Below, piece by piece: positions 27,743 to 36,847 of a stretch of DNA of 64,000 nt. Each line of letters begins with the position of its first letter. Positions within the stretch are counted from its first letter, which is position 1. Origin of the DNA: Prevotella heparinolytica. GTDB taxonomy: Bacteria > Bacteroidota > Bacteroidia > Bacteroidales > Bacteroidaceae. A program made the translations under genes and the position numbers. Under the pieces are notes generated by a model that searched no databases, was not told the origin of the DNA, and saw only the letters and a program-made list of their open reading frames with translations. The DNA is taken from positions 1 to 64,000 of the forward strand of contig NZ_SLXB01000001.1 in the NCBI RefSeq assembly GCF_004342845.1, read 5' to 3'.

Positions 27743-27750
27743 CAAAGGTA
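27743..27750 (-). promoter_or_regulatory. -7 promoter element for the YfhO gene
   Basis: TACCTTTG on the minus strand, about 40 bases before the YfhO start. Part of a divergent promoter region with mtn. Confidence 0.6.
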
Positions 27751-27795
27751 CGATATTTCTTTCTGTGGTGTGTCATTTGCAATCAGCATTTTATG

Positions 27796-27803
27796 TATCT
27801 TTG
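27796..27803 (+). promoter_or_regulatory. -7 promoter element for mtn-luxS
   Basis: TATCTTTG, a perfect TAnnTTTG, 34 bases before the mtn ATG. A TTTG lies 16 bases upstream (27776), shorter than usual spacing. Confidence 0.6.
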
Positions 27804-27837
27804 CATCCGATTCATCTTCAATAAAGAACTTTTTTTC

Positions 27838-28548
27838 ATGAAAATCGGAATAATCAGCGCAATGGACAGCGAGCACCGGCAGTTGGCCGGACGCTTGCAG
27901 GACAAGAAAGATACAGGCGATGCACGCTTCAAGTATATAACCGGACGCATCGGACAAAACGAGGTGGTGTTGACGCAAAGCGGTATAGGCAAAGTGAATG
28001 CAGCCGTCGGCGCCACGGAGCTTATCCGGCGCTTCAATCCCGATTGTGTCATCAGCACGGGAGTGGCAGGCGGCATAGACCCTTGCCTGAAGGTGACGGA
28101 CGTGGTGGCGGGCGGCCGCACGGTTTATCACGACGTATGGTGCGGCGACGGAAATGCCTACGGACAGATACAAGGCCTTCCGCTCTTTTTCGAATCGAGC
28201 GCCGTGTTGCTGCAACATGCCCTGAAGCTGAACGACGCCGGACCGGAAAGCCGTATTCATGGCGGCCTCATCTGTACGGGCGACCAATTCATCACCGAGC
28301 AATCGGGACTGGCTGCTGTGCGTACTCATTTTCCCGAAGGCATGGCGGTGGATATGGAATCGGCTGCCATAGCACAGACCTGCCACCTCTATCAAGTACC
28401 TTTCCTGAGCTTCCGCATCATCAGCGACACGCCCGGAAGCGAAGACCAGTTCTTGCAATACCTCGACTTTTGGGGCACGATGGCCGAACGCTCTTTCCAT
28501 ACCACGTGGGCGTTCCTGTCTTCACTGCCCGATACGCTTGCTTACTAA
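27838..28548 (+). CDS. mtnN: 5'-methylthioadenosine/S-adenosylhomocysteine nucleosidase
   Basis: 236 residues. It removes adenine from S-adenosylhomocysteine and methylthioadenosine. MKIGIISAMDSEHRQLAGRL opens the family, VISTGVAGGID and VDMESAAIAQ form the active site (Glu of DMESAA and the following FRIISD). The product S-ribosylhomocysteine is the substrate of LuxS, whose gene lies 27 bases downstream, so the two act in sequence. Confidence 0.95.
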   Translation: MKIGIISAMDSEHRQLAGRLQDKKDTGDARFKYITGRIGQNEVVLTQSGIGKVNAAVGATELIRRFNPDCVISTGVAGGIDPCLKVTDVVAGGRTVYHDVWCGDGNAYGQIQGLPLFFESSAVLLQHALKLNDAGPESRIHGGLICTGDQFITEQSGLAAVRTHFPEGMAVDMESAAIAQTCHLYQVPFLSFRIISDTPGSEDQFLQYLDFWGTMAERSFHTTWAFLSSLPDTLAY

Positions 28549-28575
28549 ACTTAAAAAAATAAAGAAGAAAAAGAC

Positions 28576-29058
28576 ATGAAGAAGATTCCCAGTTTTACCA
28601 TCGACCATATCCGTATGCTGCGCGGCATCTACGTATCACGCAAGGATGAAGTGAACGGCGAAGTAATCACCACCTTTGACATACGCATGAAAGAGCCCAA
28701 TCGGGAACCGGCATTGGGACAGGGTGCACTGCACACCATCGAACATCTGGCGGCCACTTACCTGCGCAATGAACCGCATTGGCAGGACAAGATTATTTAT
28801 TGGGGACCTATGGGATGCCTCACCGGCAATTACCTGCTGATGAAAGGCGACTTGCAACCTCAAGATATTGTAGCCTTGATGCAGGATACATTCCGTTTTG
28901 TGGCCGAATACACGGGTGAGATTCCGGGCACCACACCGGAAGACTGCGGCAACTGCCTGCTTCACGACCTCCCTATGGCCAAATGGGAGTCGGCCAAGTA
29001 TCTGCACGAAGTGCTGGAGCAGATGAAAGAGGAAAACATGAAGTATCCGGAGCGGTAA
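28576..29058 (+). CDS. luxS: S-ribosylhomocysteine lyase (AI-2 synthase)
   Basis: 160 residues. It splits S-ribosylhomocysteine into homocysteine and DPD, the precursor of autoinducer-2. The metal ligands are His53 and His57 of HTIEH, with Glu56 as the base, and Cys124 in PEDCGNC; GPMGCLTGNY contains the catalytic Cys81. It completes the methyl-recycling pair with mtnN in one operon. Confidence 0.96.
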   Translation: MKKIPSFTIDHIRMLRGIYVSRKDEVNGEVITTFDIRMKEPNREPALGQGALHTIEHLAATYLRNEPHWQDKIIYWGPMGCLTGNYLLMKGDLQPQDIVALMQDTFRFVAEYTGEIPGTTPEDCGNCLLHDLPMAKWESAKYLHEVLEQMKEENMKYPER

Positions 29059-29123
29059 AAGAAGAACAGCAGATAAGGCTTCTCATACAGGGACATTCAT
29101 AGAATCCTTAGGAATAACGGAAA

Positions 29124-29160
29124 AGCGGGAAGCCGCATATCGAAAATGCCGCTTCCCGCT
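29124..29160 (-). terminator. Terminator between luxS and the DUF6266 gene
   Basis: Stem AGCGGGAAGC/GCTTCCCGCT with further internal pairing (GCAT/ATGC). On the minus strand it is followed by TTTTCC. It may serve both convergent genes. Confidence 0.65.
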
Positions 29161-29179
29161 GCTGTGTCCGGCTTAGCGT

Positions 29180-29887
29180 TTATCCAAGCGGATTCTCACC
29201 GCCTCCCGATTCGCTGCCCGGTTGGCCTCCTCCCTGCTCTTCGCTGCCGGTGCTGAAAGCATCGTTTTTCAGGCAGGCACTGTTGGCCACGCTTCGGTCG
29301 TCTTCGCTCCGGAAGCCGATGTACACGGCCAAGGCGTCACCGCTCCATGCCGCAGGCAGGTCCAGCTGAGCCTTGCCGGCCGAGCGAGCGGCGGCATCGA
29401 CATCATACACAGCCTCATTCTTCTTCTTGTTGTAGACCAGCAGCATGGCGCGGTCGGTGGCTTGCGCATCGCCCGTGCCGCTGTTGTCTTTCCACGTGTA
29501 TGATGCCTTGTTCTCGGCTATGACTGCCGCGGGGTTGGCTGCGGTCGTCAGGGTGCCCCGCGTCAGCAGCACCTTGTCATAATCTATGACCGGAGTGCCT
29601 TTGGTGTCGGCCATCGCATGCTTCATGACGTACGACGTGGCCGCATTGTATTCCGATTGTCTTTTCGCATATCCCCGGTAACCGAACCGTATGAACGGTG
29701 TCATCGTTTTCAAGAAGCTATGTGTGATGATGAATTTGTTTCGCTGATACCGTTGCTTTTCCGTGTTCGCGTCTTTTACCTTCAAGGCCAATGCTCTCAT
29801 GTAGCTGGTGCCCTTCCAGTTGCTGCCTACCACAGTGCCTACTTTTCCTGAAAATCCTCCGAGGATTCCTCTTGTAATTGTTCCCAT
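29180..29887 (-). CDS. DUF6266-family protein of unknown function
   Basis: 235 residues. The N-terminus MGTITRGILGGFSGKVGTVVGS with WKGTSYMR is the marker of DUF6266, found in many copies in Bacteroidetes. There is no signal peptide. The C-terminal 20 residues are a Gly/Ser/Glu-rich tail (EEQGGGQPGSESGGGE). It has a strong promoter upstream and a hairpin downstream, so it is a single-gene unit. Function unknown; it borders the accessory islet. Confidence 0.75.
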   Translation of the reverse strand: MGTITRGILGGFSGKVGTVVGSNWKGTSYMRALALKVKDANTEKQRYQRNKFIITHSFLKTMTPFIRFGYRGYAKRQSEYNAATSYVMKHAMADTKGTPVIDYDKVLLTRGTLTTAANPAAVIAENKASYTWKDNSGTGDAQATDRAMLLVYNKKKNEAVYDVDAAARSAGKAQLDLPAAWSGDALAVYIGFRSEDDRSVANSACLKNDAFSTGSEEQGGGQPGSESGGGENPLG

Positions 29888-30005
29888 AATGAAATTCTTT
29901 TTTGTGTGTGAATAAAATAAGTTTGTGTTGCCGGGGGGGATGCCTGAGAAACTTCTGCAGCAATTTCCTTACCTCCTCCGTCCGTCGTGTATCGGTGTTT
30001 GTGTT

Positions 30006-30050
30006 TCCGTTACGCCGGCAAAGATATGACGCATGTTTTTCTCTTGCAAA
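30006..30050 (-). promoter_or_regulatory. Promoter of the DUF6266 gene
   Basis: On the minus strand TTTG, 20 bases, then TATCTTTG (30019-30026): a near-ideal Bacteroides promoter. The leader is about 125 bases long. Confidence 0.75.
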
Positions 30051-30119
30051 TGAAAAAAGGCAAAAGCGTTCAACAAAATTTCTTTTACTTCCCAGCACGG
30101 GCTCTTTCATCTAAGAAAA

Positions 30120-30498
30120 AAAAACGGCCGATATTTGGAGCGACAACTTGATATGAGCCTCTTCTTTATTTTTATTTTATGAAAACATCACAAATAAAAG
30201 TCTCTCCCACTTCAGAAAAAGCGGATACGCACTTTTGCCATCTTCTTGTTTTCTTCCTGTCTATAGCGAACACCTCAACAAGAACCTGATAAGAAGATGA
30301 TAAGAACCTGATAAGAATATAGCAGGATGAAGATGATGAAAGAAAAATACGGTATCATAGCCTTTGCTGATTCTTTTTATCGGTTTTAAATGAAATAGTT
30401 GTGGAATAAAAACGTGCGATATGGCTGCACATTATAAAAAAACTTTTATATATTTGTGCATAAACAGTGTAAAGTATAAAAACAGCTTTTATATTTTA
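30120..30498. other. AT-rich gene-poor stretch
   Basis: No gene is recognised. A 36-codon frame starts at 30180 (MKTSQIKVSPTSEKADTHF) but resembles nothing I know. Short direct repeats of GATAAGAA(CCT) occur at about 30286-30320. Confidence 0.4.
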
Positions 30499-30673
30499 AG
30501 AAACTGTTTTGAATTTATTTGCGCTATTTACTAAGAGGTATTTTTGCGGATTTTTCATCTTTCTCATGAGGAGCATAGCGGGCTATGTGACGGATGTGAA
30601 AGGAGAAAAAGACCAAAAAGAATATTAGAAAATGCTCATAGATAACTATTTAAATAAATTCAAAACAGTTTCT
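30499..30673. mobile_element. MITE copy 1 (175 bp)
   Basis: 22-base perfect terminal inverted repeats beginning AGAAACTGTTTTGAA and ending in the complement. The body has no transposase. If the ends are taken as GAAACTG/CAGTTTC, the flanks are TAA on both sides, a possible 3-bp target duplication. It is almost identical to copy 2 (31259-31433), with about three differences. Confidence 0.9.
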
Positions 30674-30698
30674 AAGCAGCCAGCAAGCTTGGGGATTA

Positions 30699-30818
30699 AT
30701 GATGAATCGTTCTGAGATGACCAGAGGAGAAGCCGATGCAGCACTAATTTATGGCACCGCTCTTTCTACTTCAATGGGAATTATATATCCTCCTTTAGGA
30801 ATTTTATTTGGTTTATAA
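30699..30818 (+). CDS. Small hydrophobic peptide (39 aa)
   Basis: MMNRSEMTRGEADAALIYGT followed by a Gly/Leu/Ile-rich half ending LGILFGL. It begins 25 bases after MITE copy 1 and stops three bases before the next ORF. The frame is open back into the MITE end, so an original longer N-terminus may have been lost. A charged head, a hydrophobic Gly-rich tail and a small multi-helix membrane protein just downstream recall peptide-bacteriocin/immunity pairs; this is inference, and no double-glycine leader is seen. Confidence 0.4.
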   Translation: MMNRSEMTRGEADAALIYGTALSTSMGIIYPPLGILFGL

Positions 30819-30821
30819 TTA

Positions 30822-31220
30822 GTGTATATGAATATTCAGTTTTTTCAAGACATTAGTACAGGTAACAAACTTGCAGCAAGATTGGCTATTGTACCTTTTA
30901 TATGGTTACCGATAATAGCAGGTCATCTTCTTAAAGAAGATAAAGGCTATAGCTTGATATATTACTGTTTTTTTGTAGTCATTTATATCATGATGTTAGC
31001 TATGCTATATCTCTTTCTAAAGAAAATAACAAAAGGCAAAAAAAACAAATCGTTTGAAATAGCCTTGGGATGTTATCTGTTACTGATTGTACAGAATTTG
31101 GTAATTGTTTATTTATATATCCATCAAATTATGCAAACTTTAAGTAGCTTATGGATAGGTATACTTATAAGCTTATTTTCTATAACGATATGCGCTTTTG
31201 CAATAAAACGTACTGTATAG
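30822..31220 (+). CDS. Four-helix membrane protein of unknown function
   Basis: 132 residues (130 if the second Met at 30828 is used). Four hydrophobic segments, at about 20-36, 45-67, 80-100 and 108-128, joined by short Lys-rich loops. No known motif. It is three bases after the small peptide ORF and both sit between the two MITEs. AT-rich codon usage differs from flanking core genes. It could be an immunity-type or small transport protein; not recognised. Confidence 0.6.
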   Translation: MYMNIQFFQDISTGNKLAARLAIVPFIWLPIIAGHLLKEDKGYSLIYYCFFVVIYIMMLAMLYLFLKKITKGKKNKSFEIALGCYLLLIVQNLVIVYLYIHQIMQTLSSLWIGILISLFSITICAFAIKRTV

Positions 31221-31258
31221 GCGTAGTTTAATAAGATAAGAGGGAGGTTAAAACACTT

Positions 31259-31433
31259 AGAAACTGTTTTGAATTTATTTGCGCTATTTACTAAGGGGTA
31301 TTTTTGCGGATTTTTCATCTTTCTCATGAGGAGCATAGCGGGCTATGTGACGGATGTGAAAGGAGAAAAAGACCAAAAAGAAGATTAGGAAATGCTCATA
31401 GATAACTATTTAAATAAATTCAAAACAGTTTCT
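31259..31433. mobile_element. MITE copy 2 (175 bp)
   Basis: Same length and terminal repeats as copy 1. Flanks are TTA on the left and TAA on the right when the ends are taken as GAAACTG/CAGTTTC. Its right end supplies an open frame with an ATG (31392) that runs into the HEAT-repeat gene. Confidence 0.9.
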
Positions 31434-31451
31434 AAAGGTATTATCAATTTA

Positions 31452-31847
31452 ATGATGCGCATAGATAAGATATTATGTGATATTGTAGCAAAAATGCTTG
31501 CAAAGGCTTTTGATGAGATTTGCAAACACAGAGGATACGAAGCGTCTCTACCTCTCGTCGAAGAGTGGATAAATGACGATAATCCGAATGTTATCCGTGC
31601 TGTAACAGAGGGATTGAGAATTTGGACAAGTTGCCCGTTCTTTAAAGAAAACCCATTGGTGGCTATTGCTCTAATCGCTAAGCACAAGGCACACGAAAGC
31701 GAATATCTTAGGAAATCCGTTGGAAACGCTTTAAGGGATATAAGCAAGAAGCACGCAGAATTGATCCGGCAGGAAGTGCAGCAATGGGATTTATCCTATC
31801 CTCGAGTTCTGTTCACTTACAAACTTGCAGCGAAGTTATTGAAGTAA
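31452..31847 (+). CDS. HEAT/DNA-alkylation-repeat-like protein, probably N-truncated
   Basis: About 131 residues from Met 31452; the frame is open from an ATG inside the MITE at 31392. The helical repeats (LPLVEEWINDDNPNVIRAVTE; YLRKSVGNALRDISKKHAEL) resemble the C-terminal half of DNA-alkylation-repeat (AlkD-like) proteins, which are usually over 200 residues. The MITE seems to have removed or separated the N-terminal part. If so, glycosylase function is doubtful. It is followed 13 bases later by the DJ-1 gene. Confidence 0.6.
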   Translation: MMRIDKILCDIVAKMLAKAFDEICKHRGYEASLPLVEEWINDDNPNVIRAVTEGLRIWTSCPFFKENPLVAIALIAKHKAHESEYLRKSVGNALRDISKKHAELIRQEVQQWDLSYPRVLFTYKLAAKLLK

Positions 31848-31860
31848 AAAAGATATATCA

Positions 31861-32454
31861 ATGAAAAAGAAAGTTTTATTTATCTTATTGAATGAATACA
31901 CAGATTGGGAAGGGGCATTTCTCTCTACAGCTCTTCATGTGGGCGTGATACCGGGCGGTGAAATAAAGTATGAAGTGCATACCGTTGCCCCTACATCGGA
32001 CGCTGTCCGTTCTATCGGTGGTGTTAAGACTTTACCTGATCATTCTTTTAAGAATATGCCGAAAGATTATGCAGCCTTAGTGCTTATCGGTGGCAACCGT
32101 TGGGACTCGCCCGAAGCAAAACCTGTCGCACCATTGGTACAAGAGGCTTTGGATAAAAGTAAAATCGTCGGAGCGATATGCAACGGTGCTTCGTTCCTAT
32201 GTTCGCACGGCTTCCTAAACGATGTAAAGCATACGGGTAACGGTCTTGATCAACTTAAACACTGGGGTAGAGAAAAATACACAAATGAGGCAGGGTATGT
32301 GGAAGCACAGGCTGTCAGTGATAGGAATATTGTTACGGCAAACGGTGTAGGACATTTAGAATTCACTCGTGAGATGCTTCTGTTATTGGAAGCAAACAGT
32401 CCCGAACAGATAGATGCTTGGTACGATTTTTACAAAAACGGTTTCGTGAGATAA
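31861..32454 (+). CDS. DJ-1/PfpI-family protein (type 1 glutamine amidotransferase-like)
   Basis: 197 residues. The nucleophile-elbow cysteine is in VGAICNGASFL, with an early Glu in DWEGAFLSTAL that would form the usual Cys-Glu pair. ALVLIGGNRWDSPEA is the family strand. Members act as chaperones, deglycases or proteases; which one cannot be told. It is in a run of small AT-rich genes (31.4-33.9 kb) of a stress/modification flavour. Confidence 0.82.
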   Translation: MKKKVLFILLNEYTDWEGAFLSTALHVGVIPGGEIKYEVHTVAPTSDAVRSIGGVKTLPDHSFKNMPKDYAALVLIGGNRWDSPEAKPVAPLVQEALDKSKIVGAICNGASFLCSHGFLNDVKHTGNGLDQLKHWGREKYTNEAGYVEAQAVSDRNIVTANGVGHLEFTREMLLLLEANSPEQIDAWYDFYKNGFVR

Positions 32455-32467
32455 TAGATGATTGCGT

Positions 32468-33193
32468 ATGGAAAAGAATTGGGAGAATAACTTATCCGTA
32501 TATATCAACAGAACAATTAGTCCTGACGGCAGAGACACGTTTGAGTCCACACAAGCATTGAGCGAACGGATGTTCGAATTTGCGACAGTCAAGAAAGGGA
32601 ACAAGGTGATGGATTTGGGATGCGGTTGGGGGAAATCTTTGCAGCCATTCGTTCCTCATTTTCTATCCGCTCTCGGAATAGATACGAGTCAAGAAAATAT
32701 CACACGGGCAAAAGAAGTCTATAAGGATTATGATAATGTTTCTTTTCAGTGTGGCTTCATTCAAGATTTGGAACTGTCGGCAGAAAGTGTGGATTTAATC
32801 ATTTCCTCTCTGGTTCTGCACCAAGTGGAATGGAACGAGCAGGAAAGACTGTTTGAAGCCGTGAAACAGGTGCTGAAAGCAGATGGCGAAATGATAATGG
32901 CAGATGAAATCATCTTGTTCAATCCGGACACATTTCTCGAAAAGTTCAATGAAGTCTATCGCTATCTGTTGGAACATACCGCCCCGAAAGAAGTGTATGA
33001 AAATCATATCAAGCCATATCTGCAAGAGGGACATATCTATACTTGGCAGGACATGAAAGAGAATACGCCTCCTGAATATTGGTTCCACTCTATCGAAGAT
33101 TTGAAAGCGACATTGAGAAAAGTCCGTTTGAAACTTGTGGAGGTTCAAGAAATAACCCCGTTCTTCGGTCTGCTGAAAATCAAACATCAATAA
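32468..33193 (+). CDS. Class I AdoMet-dependent methyltransferase
   Basis: 241 residues. [16 protein letters not shown] is motif I, followed by a Rossmann core ([18 protein letters not shown]) and [13 protein letters not shown]. Substrate unknown; the domain is of the Methyltransf_11/25 type that acts on small molecules. The ATG at 32468 is preferred over an in-frame TTG at 32462. It is 13 bases after the DJ-1 gene, probably in the same operon. Confidence 0.8.
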   Translation: MEKNWENNLSVYINRTISPDGRDTFESTQALSERMFEFATVKKGNKVMDLGCGWGKSLQPFVPHFLSALGIDTSQENITRAKEVYKDYDNVSFQCGFIQDLELSAESVDLIISSLVLHQVEWNEQERLFEAVKQVLKADGEMIMADEIILFNPDTFLEKFNEVYRYLLEHTAPKEVYENHIKPYLQEGHIYTWQDMKENTPPEYWFHSIEDLKATLRKVRLKLVEVQEITPFFGLLKIKHQ

Positions 33194-33261
33194 CTTGGAA
33201 GAATGGGACCGAGAAAGATATATGCCTGTTGGATTTGTTATGGAAAACCACGGATAAAGCA

Positions 33262-33714
33262 GTGATTAGAATAGAAAGAGTAACCGAAAACAAGAAGCAA
33301 TTCCTCGACCTGTTATTATTAGCAGATGAACAGGAAGATATGATTGACAAATATTTGTCGAGTGGAGACTTGTTTGCCTTATACGATGATGACTTGAAAA
33401 GTATTTGCGTTGTAGTGCCTGTAAATGATGATGTTTGTGAATTGAAAAACATAGCGACATACGAGCAGTATCGGGGCAAAGGTTACGGTAGAAGATTGAT
33501 AAATTATATTTCCGACTTCTACAAAAAAGACTATAAGGCAATGCTTGTAGGTACAGGCGAAGTTCCTGCTATTCTATTGTTTTATGAGGGTTGCGGCTTT
33601 AAAAAGTCTCATCGAATAGAGAACTTTTTCACGAACAATTACGATCGTCCAATTTTTGAGAGAGATATACAACTCGTAGATATGATTTACCTTAGAAAGG
33701 AATTGAAAATATGA
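33262..33714 (+). CDS. GNAT-family N-acetyltransferase
   Basis: About 150 residues from a GTG start. [21 protein letters not shown] is the acetyl-CoA pyrophosphate-binding motif A, and [13 protein letters not shown] is motif B. The frame is open upstream to 33079 inside the methyltransferase gene, but sequence similarity to GNAT proteins begins near [13 protein letters not shown], which favours the GTG. The substrate is unknown. It overlaps the following fragment by ATGA. Confidence 0.75.
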   Translation: MIRIERVTENKKQFLDLLLLADEQEDMIDKYLSSGDLFALYDDDLKSICVVVPVNDDVCELKNIATYEQYRGKGYGRRLINYISDFYKKDYKAMLVGTGEVPAILLFYEGCGFKKSHRIENFFTNNYDRPIFERDIQLVDMIYLRKELKI

Positions 33715-33857
33715 CCATAGAATTTTACCCTATTGATAAGCCAAGAATGGACAAACTTCTTGATTCTCTTATAAACGCATGGGAGAGGTCTGTGCGTGCT
33801 ACTCATCATTTCTTGACGGAGCAGGATATTCAAAAAGCCCGTTCGGATGTCAGTTGA
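33711..33857 (+). pseudogene. Truncated second GNAT acetyltransferase (48 codons)
   Basis: [20 protein letters not shown] then AWERSVRATHHFLTEQDI matches the N-terminus of YjaB-type acetyltransferases, whose full length is about 150 residues. The frame stops at 33857, six bases before the stop of the convergent acyl-CoA ligase. The acetyl-CoA-binding part is missing, so it cannot work. It marks the right edge of the islet. Confidence 0.7.
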
Positions 33858-33863
33858 ACTCTC

Positions 33864-35510
33864 TCAGATAATCGTGATTCCCTGTTCCTCGCAGAGCCGC
33901 AGCCCCACGTCTTTCAGTTTGAACTTCTGAATCTTGCCGCTTCCCGTCACGGGAAACTCTTTGACGAAAAAGATGTATTTCGGAATTTTGTAGCGTGCTA
34001 TCTTGCCGATGCAGAAGTCGCGCACGTCCGACTCGTGCATGTCCACCCCTTCGCGCAGGATGATGAAAGCCCCCACAGCCTCGCCGTATTTCTTCGACGG
34101 GATGCCTGCCACCTGCACATCCTTTATGCCTTTCAGCTGATAGAGAAACTCCTCTATCTCGCGCGGGTAGATGTTCTCTCCCCCACGGATAATCATGTCT
34201 TTGATGCGTCCGGTAATGCGATAGTTGCCGTTTTCGTCCTTGACGCCCAAATCGCCGGAGTGCAGGAAACCGTTCTTGTCTATCACCTCGGCCGTGGCTT
34301 CGGGATTCTTGTAGTAGCCCTTCATGGTGTTGTAGCCACGGTTGCACATCTCGCCTTGCACGCCTACAGGACACTCCTCACCCGTTTCGGGGTTGATGAC
34401 CCGCACCTCGGTATGTTCAAAGTCGCTCCCCACCGTGTTGCAGCGCACCTCAAACGAATCGTCTATGCGTGTGGCGGTCATGCCGGGAGAGGCTTCCGTC
34501 AGTCCGTAAACGCTGGTCACCTTCATAAACATCTTCTCCTCCACCTGCTTCATCAGTTCTATCGGACAGAGGGCTCCGGCCATGATGCCGGTGCGCAGAC
34601 TGCTCATGTCGAACATATCGAACATCGGGTGGTGCAGTTCGGCAATGAACATGGTGGGCACGCCATAGAGCGCCGTGCAACGCTCTTTGTGAATAGAGGC
34701 CAGCACAACCAACGGGTCGAAACGCTCCACCATCACTTGCATGCAACCGTGTGTCAGGCAGTTCATGGTGGCAAGCACCACGCCGAAACAGTGGAACAGA
34801 GGCACGCAGACGCACAACTTGTCGTCGGCGGTGAACTTCATGTGCTCACCCGTCAGGTAGCCGTTGTTGGTGATGTTGTAGTGCGTCAGCATGACACCTT
34901 TGGGGAAGCCGGTGGTGCCCGACGTGTATTGCATGTTCACCACATCGTGCGGAGTCACTCGGCTCTTCAGCTCATTCAGGCGGTCGTCCTCTACATTCTC
35001 GCCCAAGACCAGCAGTTCGGAAGTGTTGTACATGCCTCGATGCTTCTCCTGTCCCACGTAGACCACGTGCTTCATGTGCGGGAAGCGTTCGCTCTTCAAG
35101 TGTCCGCGCTCGCAGGTCTTCAGTTCGGGCAGCATGGTGTAGGTCATCTGCACAAAGTCGCTGTCCTTTTCGCCGTTGACGATGCAAAGGGTATGCATGT
35201 CCGAGTTCTGGCACAGATACTCCAGTTCCGACTGTTTGTAATTGGTGTTCACCGTGACATAGACGGCGCCTATCTTGGCACAGGCGTAGAGCAGTGTCAA
35301 CCAATCCGGAACATTGGCCGCCCAAATGCCCACATGCGTCCCTCGCTGCACGCCGATGGCGATAAGCCCTTTGGCCATGTCGTCCACACGGCGGTTGAAG
35401 CGGCTCCACGTAAAACGCAGGTTACGGTCGGAATAAACAATGTATTCTTTGTCGGGCGTAGTCTCCGCCCAATGCTCCAGCCATTGGCCGAGCGTACGTT
35501 CGTATAGCAT
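33864..35510 (-). CDS. AMP-binding acyl-CoA ligase
   Basis: 548 residues. It activates a fatty (probably medium- or long-chain) acid through an acyl-adenylate to the CoA thioester. The P-loop is [11 protein letters not shown], adenine motif VYGLTEASP, the hinge [17 protein letters not shown], and the catalytic lysine is in [11 protein letters not shown] near the C-terminus. The Met at 35510 gives the normal length. An XRE-cupin regulator gene lies 57 bases upstream on the same strand, a pairing frequent for this enzyme in anaerobes, which suggests that the regulator controls it. Confidence 0.92.
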   Translation of the reverse strand: MLYERTLGQWLEHWAETTPDKEYIVYSDRNLRFTWSRFNRRVDDMAKGLIAIGVQRGTHVGIWAANVPDWLTLLYACAKIGAVYVTVNTNYKQSELEYLCQNSDMHTLCIVNGEKDSDFVQMTYTMLPELKTCERGHLKSERFPHMKHVVYVGQEKHRGMYNTSELLVLGENVEDDRLNELKSRVTPHDVVNMQYTSGTTGFPKGVMLTHYNITNNGYLTGEHMKFTADDKLCVCVPLFHCFGVVLATMNCLTHGCMQVMVERFDPLVVLASIHKERCTALYGVPTMFIAELHHPMFDMFDMSSLRTGIMAGALCPIELMKQVEEKMFMKVTSVYGLTEASPGMTATRIDDSFEVRCNTVGSDFEHTEVRVINPETGEECPVGVQGEMCNRGYNTMKGYYKNPEATAEVIDKNGFLHSGDLGVKDENGNYRITGRIKDMIIRGGENIYPREIEEFLYQLKGIKDVQVAGIPSKKYGEAVGAFIILREGVDMHESDVRDFCIGKIARYKIPKYIFFVKEFPVTGSGKIQKFKLKDVGLRLCEEQGITII

Positions 35511-35531
35511 ATTTGTATGAGTGGAAAACAG

Positions 35532-35561
35532 GAAAGTGGAAAGTTCTCACCTTCCACTTTC
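35532..35561 (-). terminator. Hairpin between the XRE-cupin and acyl-CoA ligase genes
   Basis: Stem GAAAGTGGAA/TTCCACTTTC with a 10-base loop. The T-run on the minus strand is weak (CCTGTTTTCC), so it may attenuate rather than fully stop transcription. Confidence 0.55.
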
Positions 35562-35567
35562 TTTATA

Positions 35568-36143
35568 TTAAATAGGTGTATAGATTACCGCAAGGATTTT
35601 GGCAGCTTTTCCTTCGAAAGCATGCACGTGGTGCGGAACAATGGAGTCGTAGTAGATGCTGTCACCTTGTTCCAGCAGATAAGTGTTCTTTCCGTAACTT
35701 ATTTCCATGATTCCTTCCATCACCATGATAAACTCTTCGCCTTCGTGCGAGGAAAGCACAAAGTCGCTGTCGTTGGTGGCTGCCACGTCGATGATAAAAG
35801 GCTCCATGTGGCGGTCGGCCTTCGACTTGGAGAGCGAATGATAAACCATGTGACGGCGGCTCTGTATGGCATTGTTGGAGAAACTGATGCTGTTCTGCGA
35901 CTCGTCTTTGCGGCATACTACGGGGCCGTTTTCGTCCTGATCGTCGAGGAATGTACCCAACCTCACCCCCAGCACACGTGCTATCTTGATAAGAGGAGCC
36001 AACGACGGAAGGTCGATGTTGCGTTCTATGCGTTCAATCTGTTCGATGGCAAGCCCCGAACGTTGTGCCAGTTCTTCCATACTGATGGACTGGTTTTCGC
36101 GGAGAGTTTTTATTTTCTCTCCTACAATCTTGCTGGTATCCAT
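35568..36143 (-). CDS. XRE-family regulator with C-terminal cupin domain
   Basis: 191 residues. The helix-turn-helix is at about 10-65 (ISMEELAQRSGLAIEQIERIER), the cupin at about 110-190 (EFIMVMEGIMEISYGKNTYLLEQGDSIYYDSIVPHHVHAFEG). The cupin probably senses a small ligand; in homologues linked to acyl-CoA ligases it is thought to be a fatty acid or acyl-CoA, which is inference here. The Met at 36143 begins the HTH protein; an open extension upstream is not conserved-looking. Confidence 0.88.
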   Translation of the reverse strand: MDTSKIVGEKIKTLRENQSISMEELAQRSGLAIEQIERIERNIDLPSLAPLIKIARVLGVRLGTFLDDQDENGPVVCRKDESQNSISFSNNAIQSRRHMVYHSLSKSKADRHMEPFIIDVAATNDSDFVLSSHEGEEFIMVMEGIMEISYGKNTYLLEQGDSIYYDSIVPHHVHAFEGKAAKILAVIYTPI

Positions 36144-36260
36144 AATGAAGCGTTTACGGTCTGAAAAGTTATGAATTATAGTTGTTGAACCGCAAAAATA
36201 AGGGAAACTTTTACTTATTGCAACATTCTGAGGGAAAAAGTTGGGGTTTGCAGGAAACAA

Positions 36261-36840
36261 GGGAAGAAAATTTGAGCATGTGGGGCATATCGTGCGAGGT
36301 TACAATTCAGTGATGTCAGTATAGGGTTTCGCCCGTTCAAGGCCGGTCAGCCGCTTCGTCTCATTTCCATAGATTGTATTTTCTAACAGCCTGCAATCTT
36401 TCGTTCATAACCGATTATTTTATTACAAATAAAGAGAAAATCATCTGTAACCGATAAATCTGTTGATGTTTTTTCTGCTTTCAAGTGTATTTGTGACGTT
36501 CGATGCCAACAGCGTAACCACCGTAGCTGGTTCGCTGCGCATGGAAAAGGGTAAAACAGGGGTGAATATATTGTATATGTCAGTACGAGTAGAATCCGAC
36601 CTTTCTTTCGATTTTATTTTACATATCCGAGAGAAATCCCACCCCCTTCCCGATGCTTTTTTATTCACTCCCTGACTGAACGGGATTCAGTCGCCGACTG
36701 ATTGTACCCCTCTCAGAACACCTTCTCGATGGGGGTATGAGTGGCTTGCGGCATAAGCCGGGTAATGGTAATAAATAATTATATTTATTGAAAAAAAGAG
36801 TACATGTGGCTTTTCTTACGTGTTGCTTCCGCGCCGCTTT
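36261..36840. other. Intergenic stretch without a recognised gene
   Basis: Short frames on both strands overlap each other and resemble nothing known. Composition changes at about 36680-36780, near CGGGATTCAGTCGCCGACTG. Probably decayed sequence. Confidence 0.4.
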
Positions 36841-36847
36841 TGAAACG

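Noticed and set aside
27838..29058. mtnN-luxS as a novel signalling system
   Set aside because: It is the standard methyl-recycling pair; AI-2 production is a by-product and no receptor is nearby.
36441..36675. Overlapping 70-75-codon frames on both strands
   Set aside because: They overlap each other, have no start signals and match no family I know; treated as non-coding.
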